Source of the DNA: Deltaproteobacteria bacterium
GTDB lineage: Bacteria > Bdellovibrionota_B > Oligoflexia > Oligoflexales > Bog-1112
Direction of reading: 5' to 3'
Assembly (NCBI GenBank): GCA_020635195.1
Contig: JACKAG010000001.1
Location: 124,001 to 188,000, forward strand
Length of the DNA stretch: 64,000 bases
The position numbers were made by a program, and so were the translations under genes. Positions 43,140-51,302 of this stretch are shown here, one piece after another. Within the stretch, counting starts at the first letter, position 1; every line of letters starts with the position of its first letter. The notes beneath the pieces were generated by a model. It was not told the origin of the DNA and searched no databases. It saw only the letters and a program-made list of their open reading frames with translations.

Positions 43140-44258
43140 TCAGACATTGAAGCGAAATTCCATCACGTCGCCATCCTGAACGATGTAGTCCTTGCCTTCA
43201 ATCCGGATTTTGCCATTGTCTTTCAGTTTTGGTTTCGAGCCAGCCTGTAGCAGATCACCGACACTGTAGACTTCAGCGCAGATAAATCCCCGTTCGAAAT
43301 CCGAGTGAATGACTCCGGCGGCAGCTGGTGCTTTTGAACCATGGAGTATGGTCCATGCATGAATTTCTTTTTCGCCTGCGGTAAAATAATTCTGCAAACC
43401 CAGAAGATGGTAGCCCGTGCGGATCAGGCGATCCAGTCCGGGTTCTTTCATTCCGAGCTCACTTAGCATTTCGTTTTTTTCTTCTGCGCTTAGAGCAGAG
43501 AGTTCTTCTTCAATTTTTCCTGAGAGGAGGACCACGGCGGCGCCTTCCTTACTGGCGCAGGCGCGAACCTGTTGGGTATATGGGTTGTCTTCTTCACCGG
43601 AGCCCAGGTCTTCATCGACATTGCAGACATAAAGAACTTTCTTGGCTGTGATCAGGTGAAGGTCGCGATAGGCAGACAGGATGCTGATCTGCTCTCCGGC
43701 AAAGGCTTCCGCAGAGAATGTTCTGGCTGGTTTCAGGGCCTGAAGGTGTTCATGGAGGGCTTCCAGCATCTCCAGTATTGCCAGGTTCTCTTTTTTGCCG
43801 GTTTTGCTCAATTTGCGATATCTGAGCAGGGCTTTCTCCACCGTGTCGTTATCTGCGAATATGAGTTCGGTGTCGATGATTCCGATATCGCGAAGAGGGT
43901 CAACCCCCCCTTCAACATGAGTGATATCAGAAGAGTCGAAGCAGCGGACCACATGAGCGATGGCATCTGTTGCACGGATATGCCCCAGAAACTGATTGCC
44001 GAGCCCTTCGCCTTTTGACGCGCCACGGACCAGGCCTGCAATATCAACAAATTCCATGGATGCAGGAATGATTTTTTTTGCAGGAATGCAGCGGCTCAAT
44101 TGTTCCAGGCGAGGGTCCGGGACATCGACCCTTCCGACGTTCGGATCGATGGTACAGAAAGGATAGTTCTCGGACGCTGCACCTGCAGACGTTAACGCAT
44201 TAAAAATAGTCGATTTTCCTACATTGGGAAGCCCGACGATACCACATCTGAAACCCAT
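43140..44258 (-). CDS. ychF: Ribosome-associated ATPase YchF (Obg family)
   Basis: 372 residues from the ATG at 44256-44258, which has GGAG nine bases upstream; a TTG three codons earlier is less likely. The P-loop GLPNVGKSTIFNAL, FVDIAGLVRGASKGEGLGNQFL and the C-terminal TGS domain (FICAEVYSVGDL, KDYIVQDGDVMEFRFNV) are all present. YchF binds ATP rather than GTP, and associates with ribosomes during stress. The usual NxxE nucleotide-specificity segment reads CNVDED. It follows yajQ after five bases, so both share a transcript. Confidence 0.96.
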   Translation of the reverse strand: MGFRCGIVGLPNVGKSTIFNALTSAGAASENYPFCTIDPNVGRVDVPDPRLEQLSRCIPAKKIIPASMEFVDIAGLVRGASKGEGLGNQFLGHIRATDAIAHVVRCFDSSDITHVEGGVDPLRDIGIIDTELIFADNDTVEKALLRYRKLSKTGKKENLAILEMLEALHEHLQALKPARTFSAEAFAGEQISILSAYRDLHLITAKKVLYVCNVDEDLGSGEEDNPYTQQVRACASKEGAAVVLLSGKIEEELSALSAEEKNEMLSELGMKEPGLDRLIRTGYHLLGLQNYFTAGEKEIHAWTILHGSKAPAAAGVIHSDFERGFICAEVYSVGDLLQAGSKPKLKDNGKIRIEGKDYIVQDGDVMEFRFNV

Positions 44259-44263
44259 AAGTA

Positions 44264-44755
44264 TCAACTCCGCATATTGACAAATTGAAGAGGTAGTCCA
44301 AGTTCAGCCTGTTTCAGACCGCTGATGACCGACTGAAGGTCATCAATTTTTTTAGCTGTAATCCGGACCTGATCATCCTGGATTTGCGCCTGGACTTTTA
44401 ATTTTGTATTTTTGATAAATTTTGTAATTTTTCCTGCTTCTTCTTTGCTTATGCCGCTTTTGAGGGAGATTTGCTGTCTGATAATCTGTCCGCTCCCTTC
44501 TTCTTCTTTTCCGTATTGCAGTATCCGGCAGTCCAGACCTCTCTTGGCAATTTTGCTTTCGATCATCTGGTGAATGGAGCGGAGTTTCATCATGTCATCT
44601 GCAACGATTTTGATCAGCTTGTTCGCTTTATCCAGATCAACGCTGGATTTTCCTCCACGGAAGTCAAAGCGGGTCATGATTTCTCTGGAAGCCTGATTGA
44701 TTGCATTGTCAACTTCCTGGATATTTATTTCGCAAACTATATCAAAAGATGGCAT
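44264..44755 (-). CDS. yajQ: YajQ-family nucleotide-binding protein
   Basis: 163 residues from the ATG at 44753-44755, chosen because GGGAG is six bases upstream and MPSFDIVCE is the family start. The double RNP-like fold is clear: EVDNAINQASREIMTRFDF, then KANKLIKIVADDMMKL, and the second half GKITKFIKNTKLKVQAQIQDDQVRITAKKIDDLQ. YajQ homologues bind cyclic di-GMP or nucleic acid and act as regulatory effectors. A divergent exported-protein gene starts 80 bases upstream. Confidence 0.95.
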   Translation of the reverse strand: MPSFDIVCEINIQEVDNAINQASREIMTRFDFRGGKSSVDLDKANKLIKIVADDMMKLRSIHQMIESKIAKRGLDCRILQYGKEEEGSGQIIRQQISLKSGISKEEAGKITKFIKNTKLKVQAQIQDDQVRITAKKIDDLQSVISGLKQAELGLPLQFVNMRS

Positions 44756-44835
44756 AATATCTCCCATACACCGTATGAACCGTTTCAGGACTGCGTGATC
44801 TCGGGCTTCGTATCTTCCGTTGTCGGCGGGTCGAC

Positions 44836-45972
44836 ATGACTGTGTTGAAAAATAAATTAATTGTCATCTTCCTTTGTCTGGCCAGCTTGTATCTTTCTGG
44901 CAGTCCGCCAGCTGTCGCCAGGGGGCAGTTATCTCTTCCCGATAAGCAGCAGCTCCGGAAGCATAATCTCAGTTTCAGAAGCTGTCGCACAGAAGCACTG
45001 AAGCTTATGAAAGACGGCAGGCTCTCTCCTCGCAGATTCAGAGCGAGACTGACGGGTTGCCAGGAACGATACCCCGGGGCCAGCCTCTATATCAACTGTA
45101 AAAAACAGGCGATCCAGAACTACGCTTCGGATAAACCTGCCCTCAAAAAAAGTCTCGCTGAGTGCTCGAAGACGCTGCTTTCAGCGATGTTTGATCCATC
45201 CCGTCCTCTGCCATTTTACCTGAGGGATCAGAAACAATTTTTTGCGGGGGTTGGCTTCACTCGTGTCCTTTCGGGCAGAGAGCTGAGTCTGCCAAATTTT
45301 GATTGTCGTAAGCTTCAGTCTCTTGCTTACGACACCAGAAAAGCAGAATATTTTCTTTTTGGTAATGATGCCAGTCTCTTTCAGGATTTTCGTGGTCTGA
45401 AGGAGGCTGGTCTTGAGAAGATTCTTAAGACTCCTGCGACCATTCCCCCGGAGGGGCACTATGTCAGGGGGTTGGGTAAGGTCTTTAAGGGGGGGCGTCA
45501 GAATGATCGCAGAACCCTTTATTTTCCAACGGGAAGCTGTGTTTTTGAGGGAGATCTTGGGCCGCACTTTGCCGGACTCAGCGCGTACTATTTCGTTGAT
45601 CAGGCGAGGAAGCGCTTTATTCCATATTTTGCAGCTGCCTTCTATTCCTCTGATTTTCAAAGCCTTAGTACGAAAGATGCCAGTTTTCAGATGTTGAAAA
45701 TGATGAGTGAAAGCGGCGTTTCTGGCGATGCTGCGCTACAGGTGTTTTCTCACACGGAGGCAATGAGCATTATTGCGGCTCAGAAAATAACCGAATTTGA
45801 TCAGGAAGGTGATCCTGCTAATTTATGTGCTGCCCCGCGCTCGCATCAGTTGCTTGCTCTTGTCAAAGGGCGAAATGAAAAGCTGAGTCAGCTCGAATAT
45901 ATTATTCTCGCGAATATCCGCCATCTTTGCCAGTTTGGAGACATGGTTTCAAAAGACCTGAGTTCCTCCTGA
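44836..45972 (+). CDS. Exported protein of unknown function
   Basis: 378 residues with a clear signal peptide (LKNKLIVIFLCLASLYLSGS ending AVA). Mature residues 30-110 are basic and contain cysteines that could pair (SFRSCRTEALKL, RLTGCQERYPG, INCKKQAIQ, LAECSKTLL), giving a helical cysteine-stabilised repeat like those in small periplasmic proteins. The second half carries GVGFTRVLSGRELSLPNFDC, YFPTGSCVFEGDLG and ILANIRHLCQFG. No known family comes to mind. GGCGGG lies near the start; a GTG two codons later is an alternative. It is transcribed toward dnaG, 158 bases ahead. Confidence 0.75.
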   Translation: MTVLKNKLIVIFLCLASLYLSGSPPAVARGQLSLPDKQQLRKHNLSFRSCRTEALKLMKDGRLSPRRFRARLTGCQERYPGASLYINCKKQAIQNYASDKPALKKSLAECSKTLLSAMFDPSRPLPFYLRDQKQFFAGVGFTRVLSGRELSLPNFDCRKLQSLAYDTRKAEYFLFGNDASLFQDFRGLKEAGLEKILKTPATIPPEGHYVRGLGKVFKGGRQNDRRTLYFPTGSCVFEGDLGPHFAGLSAYYFVDQARKRFIPYFAAAFYSSDFQSLSTKDASFQMLKMMSESGVSGDAALQVFSHTEAMSIIAAQKITEFDQEGDPANLCAAPRSHQLLALVKGRNEKLSQLEYIILANIRHLCQFGDMVSKDLSSS

Positions 45973-46130
45973 TAGCTGACAAAAGAGCCCGGACGGGATA
46001 AATTAGATCACTGCTTTTTGTCTACTCTATAGTGTGGGGCTGAGGGTGTGTTTAATCATCTGGGCAGGAAGGGCTCTTTGCTTATGCAGTCAAAGCTTAG
46101 GCGAGAAAAAGTATATAAGATTTTATTATT

Positions 46131-47960
46131 ATGAGTGAATTAAATCAGATCAAGTCCCTCATTCTGAGTCAGGCGCCACTAGATCAGCTGATCGGAGAGC
46201 ATGTTCGTCTGCAAAATCGGGGGGGCAGGCGAATGGGTTGCTGTCCCTTTCATGCGGAAAAAACCCCCAGTTTCTATCTGTATGATGATCACTATCATTG
46301 CTTTGGTTGTGGAGCTCACGGCGATGCAATCTCCTGGGTCAGGCATTCGCAAGGGCTCGGTTTTGTTGATTCTCTGCGCTGGCTGGCAGAAAAGTATGGT
46401 CTGGATGCTTCCGGCCTGGATAAAGAACAGCAAGGTCTTGGTGTCTGGAAGGAGGCCGCCAGAAAGACAAAAATTCTGGCGGAGGCTCAGGAGTTTTTTC
46501 AGCTCTGCCTGCACCGGGAAAGTGGGCAGCTTGCCAGAGATTACCTGATCTCACGTGGGTTTTCAGAAGAAACGTGGAAACTTAATGGCTTTGGCTATAG
46601 TCCGGATGCGCCGGACAGCCTGGTCCGGCGTCTGAGTCAGCTGGGCTATGATATTGCAGAAATGGAAGCGGCCTCCCTGGCAAACCGTTTCAGAAATCGT
46701 TCCTTTGATTTTTTCAGGCACCGCCTGATGATTCCCATCCGGGATGCCCAGGGGCGGCTTCTTGCTTTTGGTGGCCGTGCCCTGGGAGACCAGCAACAGA
46801 AGTATAAAAACAGTCGCTATGACAAGGGATCTGTGCTCTTTGGGCTGGATCATGCCAGAAAGTTCAGCAACGCACATCAGCGTATCATTGTGGTAGAGGG
46901 TTACCTTGATGCTCTGAAAATGCGGATGTCGGGATTTCCGGAGACGGTGGCCTGCCAGGGGACCGCCCTGACCCGGGAGCATCTTCGTGCTCTGCCACCG
47001 ACGACTCCTGAAGTCATCCTGCTTTTTGATGGGGATCAGGCTGGGCAGAAAGCTTCCCTGAAAACCGTGGAACAGGCGCTGGACTTTCCTGGTATGGCCT
47101 TTCGTGTCGCAATTCTCCCGGCAGGCGAAGATCCCGATAGCTTTCTGAAAAAGAACCCGCCGGATCAGATGGAGACTCTGTTGGCTTCTGCTGAAGCCCT
47201 GTTAGCATGGAGCATCCGCAAGCAGCTTGACGGGGCGGATTCTGGGGCGGTTCCTGCTCTGATTAACCGGGAGATTATTCCCTGGCTACTCCGGATTTCT
47301 GATCCGGTTAACAGAAGTTACCTTGAGGATCAGGTTGCCAGCTTGTCAGGGGTCCCGGTTTCTGTGATCAGAGAGGCGATCTCTGGACGCAAGCCTCTGA
47401 TTCGAAAAGAAAATTATCCGGAAATCCCCCAGGCGGCTACAGAGCCCTCCCTTCAGACAGAGGCTAAGCCTGCTTCTCTTAGTCCGCTTGCTTTTGAGTT
47501 TTGCGGGCATGTTTTCTACACAGACCCATCGGATGTCTCAGTTCCTGAACTGATTGATCAGATCCGTTTACAGCACCTTGAGGAAGACCCTTTGTGGCTG
47601 AGTTTGCTGGAAGAATTCAGCGAATCTTTGCGTGCAGGGGTCAGTCCGTCGGATCGGGATGATTATGGCTGGGCTCTTGCGGCGAGTCCATTCGTGACAA
47701 AATTGCTTTTAAAGCTGCGTTCACTGAGTCCGGCTTTCAGATGCTCTGATCGTAAAAAGATATTTGAACGCTTGCAGTTGTTGTTTGTAAAAAATAACAT
47801 AGAAAATGCGATTGTTTCTGCTAAAGCCAGGGTTGCCCAGCTGGGCCTGAGCCAGGCTCAGGAAAATGTACCGGAGAGTATGCGGGAGCATATAAATGCT
47901 CTGATGCAACTTCAGAAACGTCTGAGGGAGGTTGGTCAGAGTCTCCATAAATCCCAGTGA
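46131..47960 (+). CDS. dnaG: DNA primase DnaG
   Basis: Makes RNA primers for replication. 609 residues. The N-terminal zinc ribbon has ligands Cys38, His41, Cys57 and Cys60 (CPFHAEKTPSF, HYHCFGCGAHGDAI). The catalytic core follows with HRLMIPIRDAQGRLLAFGGR, the TOPRIM acidic motif VVEGYLDALKM and LLFDGDQAGQKA, and a C-terminal helicase-interacting domain. There is no clear ribosome site before the ATG (TTTTATTATT), which may limit expression. rpsU, often upstream in the macromolecular synthesis operon, is absent; rpoD follows in the usual place. Confidence 0.97.
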   Translation: MSELNQIKSLILSQAPLDQLIGEHVRLQNRGGRRMGCCPFHAEKTPSFYLYDDHYHCFGCGAHGDAISWVRHSQGLGFVDSLRWLAEKYGLDASGLDKEQQGLGVWKEAARKTKILAEAQEFFQLCLHRESGQLARDYLISRGFSEETWKLNGFGYSPDAPDSLVRRLSQLGYDIAEMEAASLANRFRNRSFDFFRHRLMIPIRDAQGRLLAFGGRALGDQQQKYKNSRYDKGSVLFGLDHARKFSNAHQRIIVVEGYLDALKMRMSGFPETVACQGTALTREHLRALPPTTPEVILLFDGDQAGQKASLKTVEQALDFPGMAFRVAILPAGEDPDSFLKKNPPDQMETLLASAEALLAWSIRKQLDGADSGAVPALINREIIPWLLRISDPVNRSYLEDQVASLSGVPVSVIREAISGRKPLIRKENYPEIPQAATEPSLQTEAKPASLSPLAFEFCGHVFYTDPSDVSVPELIDQIRLQHLEEDPLWLSLLEEFSESLRAGVSPSDRDDYGWALAASPFVTKLLLKLRSLSPAFRCSDRKKIFERLQLLFVKNNIENAIVSAKARVAQLGLSQAQENVPESMREHINALMQLQKRLREVGQSLHKSQ

Positions 47961-48036
47961 AATCAAGAAGATATAATCAAAAGCCTTGATTTTTTTGCGG
48001 AGCTATCGTAAAAAACAGGGTTTCCCATTGTGATAC

Positions 48037-48060
48037 CTCATGAAACAACATGAGTTTTAT
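48037..48060 (+). terminator. Weak hairpin with T-rich tail between dnaG and rpoD
   Basis: CTCATG and CATGAG pair perfectly around a six-base loop and are followed by TTTTAT. A six-pair stem is short for an intrinsic terminator, so partial read-through into rpoD is likely. A 20-codon frame (48062-48124) starts right after it and overlaps the rpoD start; it lacks a ribosome site. Confidence 0.4.
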
Positions 48061-48132
48061 TATGGGTGCAGAATCCTCTGAAGCAGCTGTCGCTTCGTCC
48101 ATAGACACGTTTTTAAAGCAGTGAGGGTGGGT

Positions 48133-50364
48133 GTGCAAAAAAAAGACGCTTCTGAAGCTTCCTCTGAAGCAGCTAAGACGGAAACAGGGAAATCTTCTGT
48201 TGAGCGCAGCAAAAAAGGAAAGAGCACAGCTTCAAAACAGGCCACAGCTGTCTCCCGTGGGGGGAAGAAAAAAACATCCCGCTCCACACCTTCTGAAAAG
48301 GTGCAGCCAAACCCCAAAGCGACCACGGCCAGGAAGCAGGTAAGTCGCAAAAAAAACATTGAAAAACAAGAGTCTGAACCAACGTCAGGCAATCAGGTTA
48401 AACGTGAGAAAGATATCCAGCGTCTGACTGAACTTTTGCGGGAGCAGGGGGCTTCTGCAGGGAATGTTCTTGCCTACAGAGATATCAGTCAGCTGATAGA
48501 AAAAGAGAAAGCCAGCCCTGAAATTGCTGAGAAGTTGATTCTGGCATTGCATGAACTTGATATTGAAGTGCTGGATGGAAAAAAAAGCAGGGGTGGTGAT
48601 TTTGCCAACGGCCCGTCGTCTGATGAGGATGATGCTGAAGGTATCCTGCAAGAAGATAGTGTAGATGATGCAGATGATGCAGATGATGCAGATGATGATC
48701 ATCATCATGATAGTGAGGAGGAGGATGAGAGTCATGACGATGACGATGATGACGATGATGACGATGATGACGATGATGACGATGACGACGATGACGAGCA
48801 GGGTGAGCAAGATGGAGATGATGCGGATAATACAAGGCTGAGCAAAAAGGGTGAATATGAGGATGGTGGCGATGGTGACGAAAAAGCAAGAGACCCTAAA
48901 AAGCTGACCGACAATGGGCTTAGCCGCTCAAATGATCCGGTCCGGATTTATCTTCGCAAAATGGGTAGTGTGGCGTTGTTATCCCGGGAGGGAGAAGTCG
49001 TCATCGCGAAAAAAATAGAAGCCTCCGAAAATCGTATTCTGGAAAAATTACTGAGTATCCGGGTTGGCCTCGATACGATTTATGATACAGCTCAAAAATT
49101 CGTATCCGGCGAGGTTCGGATGAAGAGCTGGATTAAGGGCTTTGATGATGATGAAGCCTCCAACAATGAAGAAGTCCATGAGGAAAAAGTAAGGCATTCT
49201 ACAGAAGAATTTCTTGCAATTTATGATGAATATCGCAAGCTTCAGAAGAAAAGAAGTCAGTCTGCGAAGCATCTGGAACGTCTGAGTCAGTCGAAGGACG
49301 CGGTCTTTTCTTCTCTTCGGGAGCTGAATATTAACCGGAAGCTCATGGTGACTGCGGTGAATTCTCTGGCAACATATGCAAATGCAGCCAGAGAAGCACG
49401 GCAGGATATGCGTTATTATGCCCGTCGCCTCCGTATCCCTGTGGATGAGCTGGATCAGTACATGGCGGCCCATCCCTCTGTTCCTTATGGAAATACCTCA
49501 GAGAGAGAATGGGCAAGGATTTTAAGGAACTATCAGGCTGCGCAGGATACTATCAGGCGTTGTTCGCAGGAAACCAGTATGCCCTCGGCGGAGCTGGAAC
49601 AGACCTACGCTGAGTTGATCCAGATGCAGAATGATACAGAAAACGCGAAACGAGAGCTGGTGGAGGCTAACCTTCGTCTGGTGGTGTCGATCGCAAAAAA
49701 ATACACAAACCGGGGCCTTCAGTTTCTGGATCTGATCCAGGAAGGGAATATTGGCCTGATGAAGGCTGTTGAAAAGTTTGAGTACAGGCGAGGCTATAAA
49801 TTTTCGACGTATGCGACCTGGTGGATTCGTCAGGCGATTACCCGTGCGATTGCGGATCAGGCCAGAACGATCCGTATCCCGGTGCATATGATTGAAACGA
49901 TCAATAAACTGATTCGTACCAGTCGTTATCTGGTTCAGGAGATGGGCAGGGAGCCAACTCCTGAAGAGATTGCAGCAAGAATGGAAATGTCTCTGGATAA
50001 GGTTCGCAAGGTTCTGAAAATTGCGATTGAGCCCATTTCTCTGGAGACCCCCATTGGTGAGGAAGAAGATAACCACATCGGAGATTTTCTGGAAGATAAG
50101 TCAACGATGTCTCCTTCAGAGAATGTCATATCCGGCTCACTTGGTGAGCAAACACAAAGAGCCTTGGCAACTCTGACCCCGAGAGAAGAAAAGGTCCTGA
50201 GAATGCGCTTTGGGATTGGGGAACGAAGTGATCATACTCTGGAGGAAGTCGGCCAGAATTTTGAGGTTACACGAGAGCGAATCCGCCAGATTGAGGCGAA
50301 AGCGCTCAGAAAGCTGCGGCATCCGTCCCGCAGTAAGAAATTACGTGCCTTTATCGAATCCTGA
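48133..50364 (+). CDS. rpoD: Primary sigma factor RpoD (sigma-70) with acidic repeat insert
   Basis: Directs RNA polymerase to housekeeping promoters. A GTG at 48133 with GAGGG five bases upstream is preferred to one at 48121. Of 743 residues, the first 90 are Lys/Ser/Thr-rich and not seen in ordinary RpoD. A region-1.1-like helical segment follows (QRLTELLREQGASAGNVLAY). Next comes a very acidic repeat stretch. From about 275 the factor is canonical: DPVRIYLRKMGSVALLSREGE (1.2), the long non-conserved region with coiled-coil segments, NLRLVVSIAKKYTNRGLQFL and YKFSTYATWWIRQAITRAI (2.1-2.4), region 3, and TLEEVGQNFEVTRERIRQIE (4.2). The class is primary sigma because 1.2-4.2 are all complete. 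Confidence 0.97.
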   Translation: MQKKDASEASSEAAKTETGKSSVERSKKGKSTASKQATAVSRGGKKKTSRSTPSEKVQPNPKATTARKQVSRKKNIEKQESEPTSGNQVKREKDIQRLTELLREQGASAGNVLAYRDISQLIEKEKASPEIAEKLILALHELDIEVLDGKKSRGGDFANGPSSDEDDAEGILQEDSVDDADDADDADDDHHHDSEEEDESHDDDDDDDDDDDDDDDDDDDDEQGEQDGDDADNTRLSKKGEYEDGGDGDEKARDPKKLTDNGLSRSNDPVRIYLRKMGSVALLSREGEVVIAKKIEASENRILEKLLSIRVGLDTIYDTAQKFVSGEVRMKSWIKGFDDDEASNNEEVHEEKVRHSTEEFLAIYDEYRKLQKKRSQSAKHLERLSQSKDAVFSSLRELNINRKLMVTAVNSLATYANAAREARQDMRYYARRLRIPVDELDQYMAAHPSVPYGNTSEREWARILRNYQAAQDTIRRCSQETSMPSAELEQTYAELIQMQNDTENAKRELVEANLRLVVSIAKKYTNRGLQFLDLIQEGNIGLMKAVEKFEYRRGYKFSTYATWWIRQAITRAIADQARTIRIPVHMIETINKLIRTSRYLVQEMGREPTPEEIAARMEMSLDKVRKVLKIAIEPISLETPIGEEEDNHIGDFLEDKSTMSPSENVISGSLGEQTQRALATLTPREEKVLRMRFGIGERSDHTLEEVGQNFEVTRERIRQIEAKALRKLRHPSRSKKLRAFIES
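48664..48795 (+). repeat. In-frame GAT/GAC microsatellite and GATGATGCA tandem repeat inside rpoD
   Basis: Bases 48664-48690 hold three copies of the nonamer encoding Asp-Asp-Ala; after a short His3/Glu-rich stretch, 48736-48795 encode 20 consecutive aspartates from mixed GAT and GAC codons. Because the unit is three bases, slippage would change tract length without frameshift. Both strands of this stretch produce long open frames (poly-Ser, poly-His, poly-Ile/Val), which are artefacts of the repeat. Confidence 0.9.
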
Positions 50365-50406
50365 ATCCGCTGCACCTGCTTTTTCTGAAAGCGATTGCAA
50401 TTTTTG

Positions 50407-50450
50407 CTCCGGACCTGTAAGTAAGACAGGTCCGGAGTTCGGGCGTTTTT
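50407..50450 (+). terminator. Rho-independent terminator of rpoD
   Basis: CTCCGGACCTGT and ACAGGTCCGGAG form a perfect 12-pair stem around a seven-base loop, 42 bases after the rpoD stop, with TTTTT a few bases further (50446-50450). It separates rpoD from the tRNA gene. Confidence 0.9.
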
Positions 50451-50527
50451 GATGCAGCAGGGATGGCTGGCGAGGGTCAGGTATCCGGCTGATTGAAAGC
50501 TCTGAAGTCTTCTGGTGCAGTTGTCGT

Positions 50528-50604
50528 GGGCTCATAGCTCAGTTGGTTAGAGCAGGGTGCTCATAACTCCAAGGTCCCTGGTTCAAGTCCAGGTGGGCCC
50601 ACCA
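50528..50604 (+). tRNA. tRNA with anticodon CAT, probably Ile2 (lysidine type)
   Basis: Cloverleaf of 77 bases including encoded CCA: acceptor GGGCTCA/TGGGCCC, D arm GCTC-AGTTGGTTA-GAGC, anticodon loop CTCATAA, T arm CCTGG-TTCAAGT-CCAGG. The TTCAAGT T loop, the GGGC...GCCC acceptor and absence of the initiator A-C end mismatch fit the Ile2 type whose CAT anticodon is modified to read AUA; elongator Met remains possible. The anticodon stem is unusual: with standard numbering pairs 27-43 (G/A) and 30-40 (T/T) do not match. Confidence 0.85.
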
Positions 50605-50623
50605 TCTGCAAAATTTGCTCTGA

Positions 50624-51052
50624 TTATGTCAGATAATGATGCTGAGCTGGAGGAAGGTATCGGATCAGGCCGGCTTTCAGCTGATCCAGGTTGACTGGTT
50701 TACTAATGATAAGCAAATCATCATCCTTCGATTCATCCTCATCCTCTTCTAATCCGGTGACAAAAATAAAGGGGACCCGGACCTGCCACAGCTTGTGTGC
50801 ACTCCTCTTGAGCTGAAAACCATTCATTTCCGGCATGTTAATGTCACTGATGACCAGATCAGGCAGCCGCTGCGCCTGCTGTGAATATTCAAGTAGTTTG
50901 GCAGGGAAGGTAAAACAGCTGATCCTGGCATCAATCATCAGATTGAGCTGTTGCAGCAGAAGTTCCTGAAAAACTTCAGAATCATCAACCAGATAAATCT
51001 CAGTTCCGCCGCTTCGCTGGCTGCCAAACATCTTTCCGAAAAAACCGGCCAC
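50624..51052 (-). CDS. Single-domain response regulator (CheY-like)
   Basis: A 142-residue receiver domain with no output domain. The acidic pair is Asp23/Asp24 (YLVDDSEVF), the phospho-acceptor Asp70 (LVISDINMPEMNG), the switch Thr99 (FIFVTGLEED) and the Lys118 in IISKPVNLDQL. A basic N-terminal stretch of 17 residues precedes the fold, and an acidic loop (EEDEDESKDDD) between strand 4 and strand 5 is longer than usual. The GTG start has AGAGGG six bases upstream. No histidine kinase or motor gene is adjacent; the giant lipoprotein gene lies 250 bases away on the same strand. Confidence 0.88.
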   Translation of the reverse strand: MAGFFGKMFGSQRSGGTEIYLVDDSEVFQELLLQQLNLMIDARISCFTFPAKLLEYSQQAQRLPDLVISDINMPEMNGFQLKRSAHKLWQVRVPFIFVTGLEEDEDESKDDDLLIISKPVNLDQLKAGLIRYLPPAQHHYLT

Positions 51053-51302
51053 CAGCTACCCTCTTCTGTTCATCCGTCAAAGATTACACGATTATTCTAG
51101 CAGGGCTGATCCGGAAATACCATCACCTCATGATTTTTTTTGCGTCCTTCCGGAATTTTCTTGCCATATGAACCCTGTGCCCCTTGGGGAACAGACCAGA
51201 CCCCCGAATGTGTTTCCTGAAGTCTGGTCCTGATTTGTTTGAGAGGTAGGACATAAAAATGCATATGAAAAGGGGTTGGATAAGGCGAGCATCTGTCGTT
51301 TA

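Noticed and set aside
43572..44018. 148-codon + strand frame inside ychF
   Set aside because: Antisense to a highly conserved gene, with no supporting start site.
48062..48124. 20-codon frame between dnaG and rpoD as a leader peptide
   Set aside because: No ribosome site and no regulatory codon run; only its overlap with the rpoD start is suggestive.
48661..48914. Open frames encoding poly-His, poly-Ser and poly-Ile/Val on the minus strand, or a CRISPR-like repeat
   Set aside because: All arise from the GAT/GAC codon repeat of rpoD; there are no spacers.
51100..51240. ACCAGAC/GTCTGGT pair and CCCCTTGGGG as a terminator of the giant gene
   Set aside because: The first has a loop of about 20 bases without T tract and the second a two-base loop; neither is convincing.
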